Below are positions 48,095 through 56,806 of a stretch of DNA of 64,000 nt, piece by piece (the first letter of the stretch is position 1; each line of letters opens with the position of its first letter). The stretch lies in contig NZ_BLAJ01000003.1 in assembly GCF_009176305.1 (NCBI RefSeq), positions 372,001 through 436,000 of the forward strand. The letters run 5' to 3'. Both the position numbers and the translations under genes were made by a program. Under the pieces are notes generated by a model. It worked only from the letters and a program-made list of their open reading frames with translations. It did no database searches and had not been told where the DNA came from. The stretch comes from Martinezella dioscoreae (GTDB taxonomy: Bacteria > Pseudomonadota > Alphaproteobacteria > Rhizobiales > Rhizobiaceae).

Positions 48095-48502
48095 CGGCTG
48101 ATCTCCACCCCCCCCTTGAAGGCAGGGCTATCGCATATGGAGGCGGACGAGCACCATAAGCTCCTTCTCCCCTTGGAGAGAAGGTGGCCCGAAGGGTCGG
48201 ATGAGGGGGCTATCGATTTGAATTCATGGATTTTCGTGCGTTTGGCAGGCACCCCCTCATCCGCCTGTCGGCACCTTCTCCTCGCTGGGGAGAAGGGGGA
48301 CAGCGGCGATCTCCACTCATATGCGATAATCCTGCCCTTGAAGGAGAGGCTGGGACCCAAGGTCCGGGGCGGGGTAATCATGCGCTCACCCAGGAAATCA
48401 CCCCCACCCGCGCGTTCCACGCGACCTCCCCCCTCGAGAGGGAGGTAATGGAAAACAGGCGTGCGATCTCGGCCGCCCGCCTGTGATGTAAAAAGGCGCG
48501 GA
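48095..48502. other. Intergenic region between smc and dsbA: repeat element
   Basis: No gene. Contains the composite inverted repeat at 48121-48336 and further palindromes around 48420-48450 (GACCTCCCCCCTCGAGAGGG). Probably also the smc promoter, although no clear -35/-10 was seen. Confidence 0.6.
48121..48336. repeat. Large composite inverted repeat (RIME-like)
   Basis: The outer arms are 48121-48139 (GGCAGG..TATCGCATATG) and the complement of 48318-48336, with two mismatches. The inner arms are 48163-48209 and the complement of 48252-48299, which share CCTTCTCCCC, GAGAAGGTG and CGGATGAGGGGG. The whole can fold into one long interrupted hairpin. Typical of rhizobial intergenic mosaic repeats. 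Confidence 0.75.
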
Positions 48503-49192
48503 TCAGAGCAGGCTGTCGATAAGCTTCGACATGGCAGCAACAGACATGTCCCCTGCATAGCGCTTGCCATTGATCAGGAAGGTCGGCGTCGCATTGACGC
48601 CGAAATCCTTGGCTGCGCGTTCCCGTACGGAATTGACATCATCCAGAAGCTTCTGGTTCGTCAAGCATTTCGTGAAGCTATCCTCAGTAAAACCAGCGAG
48701 TTTCGACATCTGGAGCAATGCGGCACGGCCGTCGACATCTGGAGAAGCCCAGGCGATCTGCTGCTTGAAGAGCATTTCGACCATCGGCATGTACTGTTCC
48801 TGCGGGGCGCAGCGGGCCAGCATGAAGGCTGCGGCAGCGCGCGGATCGAAGGGGAATTCGCGGATGATGAAGCGAACCTTGCCGGTATCGACATATTTCT
48901 GCTTGATGGTGTCGAAAGTCGTGACGGCAAAATGCGCGCAGTGCGGGCAGGTCAGCGACATGTATTCCACGATCTTGACCGGCGCATCTTCCTTGCCGAG
49001 TGCGATCTCCGGCAGCGGGCCGGGCTTCAGCACTTCATTCATGTCGACATTGCCGTCCGACGGCGGCACTTCGTCTTCTGCAGTTGCGGCGGATGCGGTG
49101 CCTGCAACGGCAGAGAACGCCACGGAAAGGGCTGCAACGGCAGAACCGCCCAGCAGGTGGCGTTTGGTCAAGAGCATGTCGGACATCGGCAT
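48503..49192 (-). CDS. DsbA-family thiol:disulfide oxidoreductase
   Basis: 229 residues. N-terminal signal peptide MLLTKRHLLGGSAVAALSVAFSAVAGTASA, then a thioredoxin fold with the CPHC active site in YMSLTCPHCAHF and a cis-Pro region NATPTFLINGKRYAG. Periplasmic; it probably introduces or isomerises disulfides. Membership of the smc-dsbA-dciA-mutY block is conserved in many Rhizobiales. Confidence 0.93.
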   Translation of the reverse strand: MPMSDMLLTKRHLLGGSAVAALSVAFSAVAGTASAATAEDEVPPSDGNVDMNEVLKPGPLPEIALGKEDAPVKIVEYMSLTCPHCAHFAVTTFDTIKQKYVDTGKVRFIIREFPFDPRAAAAFMLARCAPQEQYMPMVEMLFKQQIAWASPDVDGRAALLQMSKLAGFTEDSFTKCLTNQKLLDDVNSVRERAAKDFGVNATPTFLINGKRYAGDMSVAAMSKLIDSLL

Positions 49193-49375
49193 AGAGTCAC
49201 CCGTCGTTGAAAGAGGTCTTCGAATGTTTCATGCGATATAACGGCAGCTTGCCGCTAACAAGGCACGGTTGGCCAACTTTCTTCAAAGAATTGTGACCGG
49301 GGAAAGACAAAAAGCTAAAATTGCTGCCGGAATCGCAACGAGACAATTAGCTGTATCGAATACAGCATGGTCGGA

Positions 49376-49648
49376 TTATTTTCGATAGACTTCACGTCTG
49401 TTGCCGATTCGAACGATCAGTATCCGCACGGCTCTATCTTCTATGTGCGCGATAATACGATAATCCCCTACTCTGTATTTCCAGAAATCCCCGAGTTCCG
49501 AGCCCTTCAGCGCCTCTCCGATGGCACGCGGATCATCCAGCTTGGCAACACGGTCGTAAAGAAACTTCAAGATTCGTCGGGAAACCTCATGTCCGAGTTT
49601 GTCTAGTTCGCGCTCGGCGGCTCGTTGAAATTCAATCCGCCACGCCAT
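49376..49648 (-). CDS. RelE/ParE-family toxin
   Basis: 90 residues. WRIEFQRAAERELDKLGHEVSRRILKFLYDRVA then YWKYRVGDYRIIAHIEDRAVRILIVRIGNRREVYR is the RelE fold (here FWKYRVGDYRI), with Arg residues in the C-terminal strand expected of an mRNA interferase. Overlaps the antitoxin gene by 17 bases. Confidence 0.92.
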   Translation of the reverse strand: MAWRIEFQRAAERELDKLGHEVSRRILKFLYDRVAKLDDPRAIGEALKGSELGDFWKYRVGDYRIIAHIEDRAVRILIVRIGNRREVYRK

Positions 49649-49856
49649 AACGCGCCATCAGTTCGGCCAGCGAAACGGTGTCACTCTCACCACGGCGAAG
49701 CTCTTCGAGACGCTTTTCCGCCAAATAGATATCCTCAAGATCATCAAGATGCTCGAGAATTGCTTCGCGCGCATAGAAGCTCTTGCTGCGCCCCGTACGC
49801 TTGGCGAGCTCATCGAGCCTTGCTTCAATTTCCGGCGGAAGCCTCAGGGCCAGCAT
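49632..49856 (-). CDS. Ribbon-helix-helix antitoxin (RelB/CopG-like)
   Basis: 74 residues. MLALRLPPEIEARLDELAKRTGRSKSFYAREAILEHLDDLEDIYLAEKRL is a ribbon-helix-helix domain followed by an acidic toxin-binding tail. The antitoxin precedes the toxin in the operon, and a perfect palindrome lies just upstream (49872-49891). Confidence 0.92.
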   Translation of the reverse strand: MLALRLPPEIEARLDELAKRTGRSKSFYAREAILEHLDDLEDIYLAEKRLEELRRGESDTVSLAELMARYGVAD

Positions 49857-49871
49857 AACATTAAACTCCGT

Positions 49872-49891
49872 TTGCTATACAAATATAGCAA
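49872..49891. promoter_or_regulatory. Operator palindrome of the RelE/RHH operon
   Basis: TTGCTATA and TATAGCAA separated by CAAA form a perfect 8-bp palindrome ending 15 bases before the antitoxin start, overlapping where a -10 element would lie. Likely bound by the ribbon-helix-helix antitoxin for autorepression. Confidence 0.7.
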
Positions 49892-49940
49892 CTCGGGAGC
49901 GGATATCCAACCGGATTTCGAAATTCAGCTCCGCTATCTT

Positions 49941-50435
49941 CTAGCGCCGTTTCCAAGCCATGGCCGTTCCTAAACGCTGAACGGCGGCCCTGATCTTCTC
50001 ATCTTCAATGCCGTCCATCATGTCAGCCAGCTTGCGGGCCGCCTCGCCCTTCAGTGGCGGCGGCGTGCGCGAACGCTTGGACGCGACCGAAACCGGCTTC
50101 TGCACGATGCGGATCTGGTTGACGGCATAGAAACCGAAGAAGCTGTTAATGCGCTGGATGAGTTCACCCTGGGCATGGGTCAGGAAGAGCGCGCGGGCGC
50201 CCTCGCAGGCGATCGTCAGCACGCCAGGCTGATAGCGGTCGTCCATGCCGGGACCGGTTCGCTTTGCCCAGGCGATCTTCTCCGGCCGTGTGCAATCGGC
50301 AAAGTCCTCGCCGGCGATCTCGTCCCAGCAGCCGAGCAGCGTTGTATTGATACCTGCGCGCTTTGCCAGCACGGGATCGACAATGCCGTTGGTCAGCTCG
50401 GAAATCTGCTTTTCGCCTTTTCGGGGATAACTCAT
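49941..50435 (-). CDS. dciA: DciA-like DUF721 protein (replicative helicase loader)
   Basis: 164 residues. The N-terminal DUF721 domain includes LLGCWDEIAGEDFADCTRPEKIAWAK, PGVLTIACEGARALFLTHAQGELIQRINSFFGFYAVNQIRIVQ, typical of DciA. In bacteria lacking DnaC/DnaI it helps load DnaB. Divergent from mutY; this pairing is common in Rhizobiales. Confidence 0.9.
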   Translation of the reverse strand: MSYPRKGEKQISELTNGIVDPVLAKRAGINTTLLGCWDEIAGEDFADCTRPEKIAWAKRTGPGMDDRYQPGVLTIACEGARALFLTHAQGELIQRINSFFGFYAVNQIRIVQKPVSVASKRSRTPPPLKGEAARKLADMMDGIEDEKIRAAVQRLGTAMAWKRR

Positions 50436-50533
50436 TTCAACTGGGTCTCTACACAGGCTTTATGCGTCCGGCACCTTGATCGCCCGACACAGCTTGGCCA
50501 AGTATAGAGCACTTCCCCTCGACGCGGCAAATC

Positions 50534-51646
50534 ATGACGACGACTTTAGAATCCCCCACGGCCGCATCGCTGCTTGCCTGGTACGACCGCCATCATCGCG
50601 ACCTGCCCTGGCGGGTTTCGCCGCCGATGGCAGCACGCGGCGTCAAGCCGGACCCCTATCGCGTCTGGCTGTCGGAAGTGATGCTGCAGCAGACGACCGT
50701 GCCGGCGGTCAAAGCCTATTTCGCGAAATTCCTGGAGCGCTGGCCGACTGTCAATGATCTCGCCGCCGCTGCGAATGAAGACGTCATGGCCGCCTGGGCG
50801 GGGCTCGGCTATTACGCGCGCGCCCGCAATCTGAAGAAATGCGCCGAAGCGGTTGCCGCAGACCATGCTGGCCGCTTTCCCGATACCGAGGAAGGGCTGC
50901 GAGCGCTTCCAGGCATCGGCGATTATACATCCGCCGCCGTCGCCGCCATCGCGTTCAATCGCCAGGCAGCCGTGATGGACGGTAATGTCGAGCGCGTCAT
51001 TTCCCGCCTCTACGCGATTTCGGCGCCGCTGCCCGGCGCCAAGCCGCTGATGAAGCACAAGGTAGCCCTGCTGACACCTGCCGACCGACCGGGCGATTTT
51101 GCTCAGGCGATGATGGATCTCGGCGCGACGATCTGCACGCCGAAGCGTCCGGTCTGTTCGCTCTGTCCCTTCAACGGCGCTTGTCAGGCGCTGGCCGCGC
51201 ATGATCCCGAACGTTTCCCGGTCAAGGCAGCCAAGAAGGAAAAGCCGGTACGCCAGGGCGCGGCCTTCGTCGCCGTCAATGACGACGGGGAAATCTTCCT
51301 GCGGCGGCGTGTGGAAAGTGGATTGCTCGGCGGCATGACCGAGGTTCCGACGACCGGCTGGACGGCGCGGATTGACGGCGAGACCGGCATCGAGGCCGCG
51401 CCCTTCCCTGCCGACTGGCAGCCGGCAGGCACGGTGACGCATGTCTTCACGCATTTCGAATTGAGATTGTCGATCTGGCGTGCCAAGTCGGTGACGCAGA
51501 ATGACAACCATGACGGATGGTGGGCGCCGGTTACAAATCTTGAAGAGCAGGCACTCCCGACAGTCATGAAAAAAGCTATCGCTCAGGCTATTCCCAATGC
51601 GTTCGCAAAAATGCCTTTAGAGCAAAAATCAGGAATTCATTCATGA
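50534..51646 (+). CDS. mutY: A/G-specific adenine glycosylase
   Basis: 370 residues. HhH motif LPGIGDYTSAAVAAIAFNRQAAVMDGNVERVISRL with catalytic Asp, WLSEVMLQQTTV with the catalytic Glu, and the four-Cys [4Fe-4S] loop CTPKRPVCSLCPFNGAC. A NUDIX-like C-terminal domain recognises 8-oxoG. Removes adenine opposite 8-oxoguanine. Stop overlaps the HAD gene start by four bases (ATGA). Confidence 0.96.
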   Translation: MTTTLESPTAASLLAWYDRHHRDLPWRVSPPMAARGVKPDPYRVWLSEVMLQQTTVPAVKAYFAKFLERWPTVNDLAAAANEDVMAAWAGLGYYARARNLKKCAEAVAADHAGRFPDTEEGLRALPGIGDYTSAAVAAIAFNRQAAVMDGNVERVISRLYAISAPLPGAKPLMKHKVALLTPADRPGDFAQAMMDLGATICTPKRPVCSLCPFNGACQALAAHDPERFPVKAAKKEKPVRQGAAFVAVNDDGEIFLRRRVESGLLGGMTEVPTTGWTARIDGETGIEAAPFPADWQPAGTVTHVFTHFELRLSIWRAKSVTQNDNHDGWWAPVTNLEEQALPTVMKKAIAQAIPNAFAKMPLEQKSGIHS

Positions 51647-52257
51647 CGACGGAAATACGGCACATCGTTTTCGATATTGGCAAGGTTCTCATCCACTATG
51701 ATCCAAACCTTCCCTACAGCCGGATCATTCCGGACGATGCTGAGCGAGAATGGTTCTTCGCCAATGTCTGCACTCATGAATGGAACCTCGAGCAGGATCG
51801 CGGCCGCACCTGGAGCGATGCCGAAGCGTTGCTGATCGCCGATCACCCCGAACGGGAAGAGCAAATCCGCAGCTTCCGTAAATATTGGCATGAGATGGTT
51901 CCGCATGCCTATGACGACAGCGTCGCCATTCTGGAACAGTTTATCGCGGAAGGCCGCGATGTCACCATGCTGACCAATTTCGCCTCTGACACGTTCCGCG
52001 AGGCACAGGAGCGCTATCCCTTCCTCAAGAAGCCGCGCGGCGTGACGGTTTCGGGCGATATCGGCCTGATCAAGCCGGATGTCGCGATTTATGATACCCA
52101 CGCCAAGAGCTTCGGTCTTGACCCGGCCTCGACGATCTTTATCGATGATTCCCAGGCGAACGTCGAAGGCGCGCGCGCTGCCGGCTGGCATGCTGTTCAC
52201 TTCACCGGCGCCGAGAAGCTGCGCAGCGATCTCGCCGCCCATGGCATAAAGGTTTAA
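51643..52257 (+). CDS. HAD-superfamily hydrolase (YihX-like)
   Basis: 204 residues. Motif I reads VFDIGKVLIHYDP, with Gly at the usual second Asp position, as in YihX-type HADs (FDLGNVL). Motif III/IV: KPDVAIYD...STIFIDDSQANVEGARAAGWHAVHF. Subfamily IA with a helical cap. Probably a small phosphatase or dehalogenase-like enzyme; substrate unknown. Coupled to mutY by overlap. Confidence 0.9.
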   Translation: MTTEIRHIVFDIGKVLIHYDPNLPYSRIIPDDAEREWFFANVCTHEWNLEQDRGRTWSDAEALLIADHPEREEQIRSFRKYWHEMVPHAYDDSVAILEQFIAEGRDVTMLTNFASDTFREAQERYPFLKKPRGVTVSGDIGLIKPDVAIYDTHAKSFGLDPASTIFIDDSQANVEGARAAGWHAVHFTGAEKLRSDLAAHGIKV

Positions 52258-52261
52258 GCCG

Positions 52262-52627
52262 ATGACCTTCGATCCCGCAGAACGCATTGAGCTGTTCCAT
52301 GACGCGATCAACCGCCTCGACTATGAGGCGATCGAAAATTTCTTCGCCGAGGATGCGACCTATGTCTCCAACGGCGTCGGCAGCCTTGCCGGCCGCGCGG
52401 CGATCATGGAAGCCTTCCGCGGCTATTTCGACACCTATCCGGATCAGACCGCATCCAACTCGCTGGTGGAGACGCTGACCCCACTGTCCGGCCGTGCCGT
52501 CTGGTCTGTCCGCGCAACCAACAGCAAGACGGGCAAGCCGCTGATCCGCGAAGGCGAGGAAACGATTACCTTTAACGAGGACGGCCGCGTCGTGCGCGTG
52601 GATGTCACGGATTACCAGGACTTCTAA
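52262..52627 (+). CDS. NTF2-like (SnoaL-type) protein
   Basis: 121 residues. MTFDPAERIELFHDAINRLDYEAIENFFAEDATYVSNGVGSLAGRAAIMEAFRGYF is the standard start of small NTF2-like/ketosteroid isomerase folds. Four bases after the HAD stop, so part of a mutY-HAD-NTF2 operon. Binding pocket and ligand unknown. Confidence 0.88.
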   Translation: MTFDPAERIELFHDAINRLDYEAIENFFAEDATYVSNGVGSLAGRAAIMEAFRGYFDTYPDQTASNSLVETLTPLSGRAVWSVRATNSKTGKPLIREGEETITFNEDGRVVRVDVTDYQDF

Positions 52628-52644
52628 AATCTGAAACTAAAGAC

Positions 52645-52687
52645 GCGCAGGGCCTTGCCGGATAGATCGCCCGGCAAGGCCCTGCGC
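52645..52687. terminator. Perfect 17-bp inverted repeat between NTF2-like gene and ccrM
   Basis: 52645-52661 (GCGCAGGGCCTTGCCGG) is the exact complement of 52671-52687 with a 9-base loop. It lies between the convergent ends of two operons, 18 bases after one stop and 72 before the other. Bidirectional terminator is the simplest reading. Confidence 0.85.
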
Positions 52688-52758
52688 ATTTCACCTTCTT
52701 CCCTGACTGGAGGTACACGGCGGAAGAAGGCGGATAGGTTTGCGGGAAATGGCTGAGG

Positions 52759-53961
<1,203 letters not shown>

Positions 53962-53981
53962 CTAAAGCGGCGTCATATTTT

Positions 53982-54013
53982 CTGCATTCCCAACGAAACC
54001 GCCGGGAATGCAG
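53982..54013 (-). terminator. Hairpin between ABM and ccrM genes
   Basis: CTGCATTCCC and GGGAATGCAG form a perfect 10-bp stem with a 12-base loop, 34 bases past the stop of the ABM gene. No T run on the minus strand. Confidence 0.5.
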
Positions 54014-54046
54014 GCCTCATCGTAAGGCGCTATCGCGTTGAAAGCC

Positions 54047-54394
54047 CTAGATATCGTGGACTGCGTGACTGTCGTCGGGCGCTTCCGCGCGTTCCGTCAT
54101 ACCGTAATCGCGAAGCACCTGCGCGACACGCAAACGATAGTCGGCAAAGACTGTCTTGCGCCCCGCTTTCTGGGCGGCGCGATGCGCCTCGCGGTTTCGC
54201 CATTCGCGAACGGCGGCCTCGTCGCGCCAGAAGGACAGCGACAGGATCTTGCCCGGCTGGGTCAGGCTTTCGAAGCGTTCGATGGAGACGAAACCGTCGA
54301 TCGCTTCCAGTTCCGAACGCAGCCTTGCGGCAATATCGAGATAGTGCTGGCGTTCGTCGGGATGGGGAATAACTTCGAAAATGACTGCGATCAC
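54047..54394 (-). CDS. Antibiotic biosynthesis monooxygenase (ABM) family protein
   Basis: 115 residues. A single ferredoxin-like ABM domain: MIAVIFEVIPHPDERQHYLDIAARLRSELEAIDGFVSIERFESLTQPGKILSLSFWRDEAAVREWRN (GTG start). The catalytic role of such proteins ranges from quinol oxidation to heme handling; not decided. GTGA overlap with the NIPSNAP stop makes the two cotranslated. Confidence 0.9.
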   Translation of the reverse strand: MIAVIFEVIPHPDERQHYLDIAARLRSELEAIDGFVSIERFESLTQPGKILSLSFWRDEAAVREWRNREAHRAAQKAGRKTVFADYRLRVAQVLRDYGMTERAEAPDDSHAVHDI

Positions 54395-54720
54395 GGCGAT
54401 ATCCTCGGAGCATGCGGCAGCGAGACATTCTTCAGGAAAATGCGGTCTTCCTGCAAGATGAAGCGCTCGCGGCGAGCAAAATCGAGATTGGCCTGCGCCA
54501 GCGGATCGGCGGCTAGGCTCTTGCGATAAGCCTCGTAGGCGGCGAGATTTTCGATGTTGTAGATGCCATAGGCTGTTGTCAGCGAGCCTTCATGCGGAGC
54601 GAAATAGCCGATCAGGTCCGCGCCATTGCGTGGGATGACCTGGCCCCAGGCTTTGCCATACTCTGCGAAGGCGTCCTGCTTGAACGGGTCGATCTGGTAG
54701 CGGATGAGACAGGTGATCAT
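54391..54720 (-). CDS. NIPSNAP family protein
   Basis: 109 residues from MITCLIRYQIDPFKQDAFAEYGKAWGQVIPRNGADLIGYFAPHEGSLTTAYGIYNIENLAAYEAYRKSLA. A dimeric alpha/beta-barrel like ABM domains. GGAG lies upstream of the ATG at 54720; the longer frame is not needed. Overlaps the ABM gene by four bases and is divergent from an ArsR gene, so a small regulated operon. Confidence 0.9.
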   Translation of the reverse strand: MITCLIRYQIDPFKQDAFAEYGKAWGQVIPRNGADLIGYFAPHEGSLTTAYGIYNIENLAAYEAYRKSLAADPLAQANLDFARRERFILQEDRIFLKNVSLPHAPRISP

Positions 54721-54792
54721 GGGTTTTCTCCTTTGCTGATGCCGCTGTTTTCGCACATTGCAGCACGGAGATGGTTCGGTTACGATCGAAGT

Positions 54793-55533
54793 ATGAAAGA
54801 AGGTCCAGACATAGCACAGATCGGCTCGCTGATCGGCGATCCCGCGCGAGCGAACATTTTGACAGCGCTGATGGGCGGCCGGGCGTTGACGGCAACGGAA
54901 CTGGCGGCGGCTGCCGGCGTGACGTTGCAGACCGCCAGCGCCCATCTTGCCAAACTTGAAGCGGGAGGCCTGCTGGCACAACGCAAGCAGGGCCGCCATC
55001 GCTATTTCACGCTGGCAGACGATCGCGTCGGCAAGCTGCTTGAGGGTATCATGGGTTTTGCAGCCAGCCGTGGCCATCTGCGCCATCGTCCCGGCCCGAA
55101 GGAGCCGGCCCTGCGCAAGGCACGCATCTGCTACGACCATCTAGCCGGCGATTACGGCGTGCGCATGCTCGACAGCCTGATCGAGGCCGGGTCGATCTCC
55201 GCGGTCGGCGAAGGTCTGAGCCTGACGGACGATGGCGAAAGGCATCTTGGAACGATCGGCATCGACGTCTCCGGATTGCGCTCGAGCCGCCGCCCGCTTT
55301 GCCGATCCTGCCTGGATTGGAGCGAGCGGCGCGCGCATCTTGCAGGCAGCCTCGGCAAGGCGCTGCTTTCGAATTTTCTCGACAAGGGTTGGGCGCGGCG
55401 AACCGAAAACAGCCGCTCGATCTTCTTCACGCCCGAGGGCGAGCGCCGCTTTTTGGCGCTCTTTCCACTTGAGTTGAGCGATGGCGCCCGGCAGCCAGAG
55501 GCCTCACAGCCAGAGCTGGATAACACGCCTTAA
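54793..55533 (+). CDS. ArsR-family regulator with C-terminal extension
   Basis: 246 residues from ATG 54793 (MKEGPDIAQIGSLIGDPARANILTALMGGRALTATELAAAAGVTLQTASAHLAKLEAGGLLAQRKQGRHRYFTLADDRVGKLLEGIMGF). The long C-terminal half, about twice the usual size, includes RRPLCRSCLDWSERRAHLAGSLGKALLSNFLDKGWARR with a CxxC pair. Longer upstream frames exist but begin inside the NIPSNAP gene. Divergent from the NIPSNAP-ABM pair, 72 bases between starts, so probably its regulator. Confidence 0.88.
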   Translation: MKEGPDIAQIGSLIGDPARANILTALMGGRALTATELAAAAGVTLQTASAHLAKLEAGGLLAQRKQGRHRYFTLADDRVGKLLEGIMGFAASRGHLRHRPGPKEPALRKARICYDHLAGDYGVRMLDSLIEAGSISAVGEGLSLTDDGERHLGTIGIDVSGLRSSRRPLCRSCLDWSERRAHLAGSLGKALLSNFLDKGWARRTENSRSIFFTPEGERRFLALFPLELSDGARQPEASQPELDNTP

Positions 55534-55955
55534 GCTGCCTTGATCAGGGCACCGCTGAAATTGCTTGCAGCAATGCGGCTGCAGAGGTCGCCCCATTCGC
55601 AGCCGATGCAGGCATGACGGATTTCACCGCCGGCGAAATTGCGGCGAAGCTTAGAAAGCAGGATGGCATCAGGCACCAGCACCGTGCCTATGCCGATCTC
55701 TTCGCCCAGCAAGGCCGCGACATCGGCAAGGGCAGTTGCATCCCGCTCGATGACCGAAGCCTTGAAGCAGTGTGGCTCCTCCCCGTTCAGGAGCGGAGCG
55801 CAGACGTCATCGGGGCCGGAGACCAGTTTGATCTTCTCCCCTTCCGACAGCCGCTCGGCGATGCGGCGATAATTGTCGGTGAAGGCTGAGGTATAGCCTT
55901 CACCGACGAAGGTCAGCATGCAGAGCAGATGATGGGCGCGAAGCCTGACGGTCAA
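55530..55955 (-). CDS. DUF1284 family protein, coupled to bioY
   Basis: 141 residues beginning at a TTG (TVRLRAHHLLCMLTF). Conserved cysteines: Cys12, Cys52, Cys63, Cys116, Cys119 and Cys125, the last three in ACIGCEWGDLC, plus His8-His9. That cysteine pattern suggests a metal or Fe-S site. The TTG overlaps the bioY TGA by four bases, so translation is coupled. Function unknown; a role linked to biotin is inferred from this operon. Confidence 0.85.
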   Translation of the reverse strand: MTVRLRAHHLLCMLTFVGEGYTSAFTDNYRRIAERLSEGEKIKLVSGPDDVCAPLLNGEEPHCFKASVIERDATALADVAALLGEEIGIGTVLVPDAILLSKLRRNFAGGEIRHACIGCEWGDLCSRIAASNFSGALIKAA

Positions 55956-56542
55956 TTCAGACGCGCCTCGCCGCTATAGACCTGAATGGTCTTCAGCACT
56001 GCGGCTGCAAGCGCGGACTTGAGGACGGCGCCGAGGATGAAGGGCGCCACGCCAAGCAGCCAGCCTTTTTCCGCACCGTTCAGCGCTGCAAGCCATACGC
56101 CGCCGATCGCAAGGCAGAGAATGTTAGCCGAGAGATGCGCCAGAAAGCTGCGCACGACGCGGTTGCCGCTCCAACCTCGCTCGGCAAGCCAGCCGACGAG
56201 GGCTGCGATGATCGGGAAGGATGCGAGATAACCCGCCGTCGGACCCATGAAGGGCGCAATGCCGCCTACCCCGCCGGCGAGCACCGGAAAGCCGATGGCA
56301 GCTTCGCCCAGCCAGGCGAGAACCGTAACTGCGCCAAGACGCCAGCCATAAAGAGCACCGATCATGGTGATCGCGAATGTCTGCATGGTGATCGGCACCG
56401 GTATCATCGGCACCGAGATTCGCGATGCGAGTGCCAGGATCAGTGTTCCGGCGAGAACGAACACAGTCTTGGCAACAAGCGAACGCTGACCAAGGCGAAG
56501 CGGATCAAAAGCGACTTCATCGTGATGCTGCAACAGGGACAT
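55952..56542 (-). CDS. bioY: Biotin transporter BioY
   Basis: 196 residues with about six hydrophobic segments, starting MSLLQHHDEVAFDPLRLGQRSL. Substrate-binding S component of an ECF-type biotin importer; signature RISVPMIPVPITMQTFAITMIGALYGWRLGAVTVLAWLGEAAIGFPVLAGGVGGIAPFMGPTAGYL. The ATPase and T subunits (bioMN) are not adjacent. GGAG just upstream, and a BioR box lies within 30 bases of the ATG. Confidence 0.95.
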   Translation of the reverse strand: MSLLQHHDEVAFDPLRLGQRSLVAKTVFVLAGTLILALASRISVPMIPVPITMQTFAITMIGALYGWRLGAVTVLAWLGEAAIGFPVLAGGVGGIAPFMGPTAGYLASFPIIAALVGWLAERGWSGNRVVRSFLAHLSANILCLAIGGVWLAALNGAEKGWLLGVAPFILGAVLKSALAAAVLKTIQVYSGEARLN

Positions 56543-56559
56543 AGGCTCTCCTTTCAAAA

Positions 56560-56569
56560 TTATAGATAA
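56560..56569. promoter_or_regulatory. BioR box 1 (bioY-proximal)
   Basis: TTATAGATAA is the reverse complement of TTATCTATAA, a consensus BioR operator of alphaproteobacteria. It ends 18 bases upstream of the bioY ATG, next to the ribosome-binding site. Fits repression of bioY when biotin is plentiful. Confidence 0.85.
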
Positions 56570-56793
56570 TTTTTGAGTCTCATCTATTTTATGAGAGAGA
56601 TTGCGAAATCAGGCAAGTGGCAAGCTCCGGATATTTTGAGTAAGCGCGAAATCCTTTTGAAAAATAAGTGTAATAAATCCGGAAAGCGCGGCGAACCGCA
56701 GCTGAAATGCTGATCGAGATGCAACAGCGGCAAAACGAAGAAACTCCGCGCGGAGTACAGTTCGCGAGGCACGCCCTACAAGGCATCTTAAAA

Positions 56794-56803
56794 TTATCTA
56801 TAA
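56794..56803. promoter_or_regulatory. BioR box 2 (adjacent to the 3' end of the GntR gene)
   Basis: TTATCTATAA, again a perfect BioR-type site. It ends three bases before the stop codon of the minus-strand GntR gene (stop at 56807-56809), and is 234 bases from box 1. The intervening DNA has no convincing gene, so both boxes probably flank a promoter region of bioY or support DNA looping. Confidence 0.75.
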
Positions 56804-56806
56804 TTT

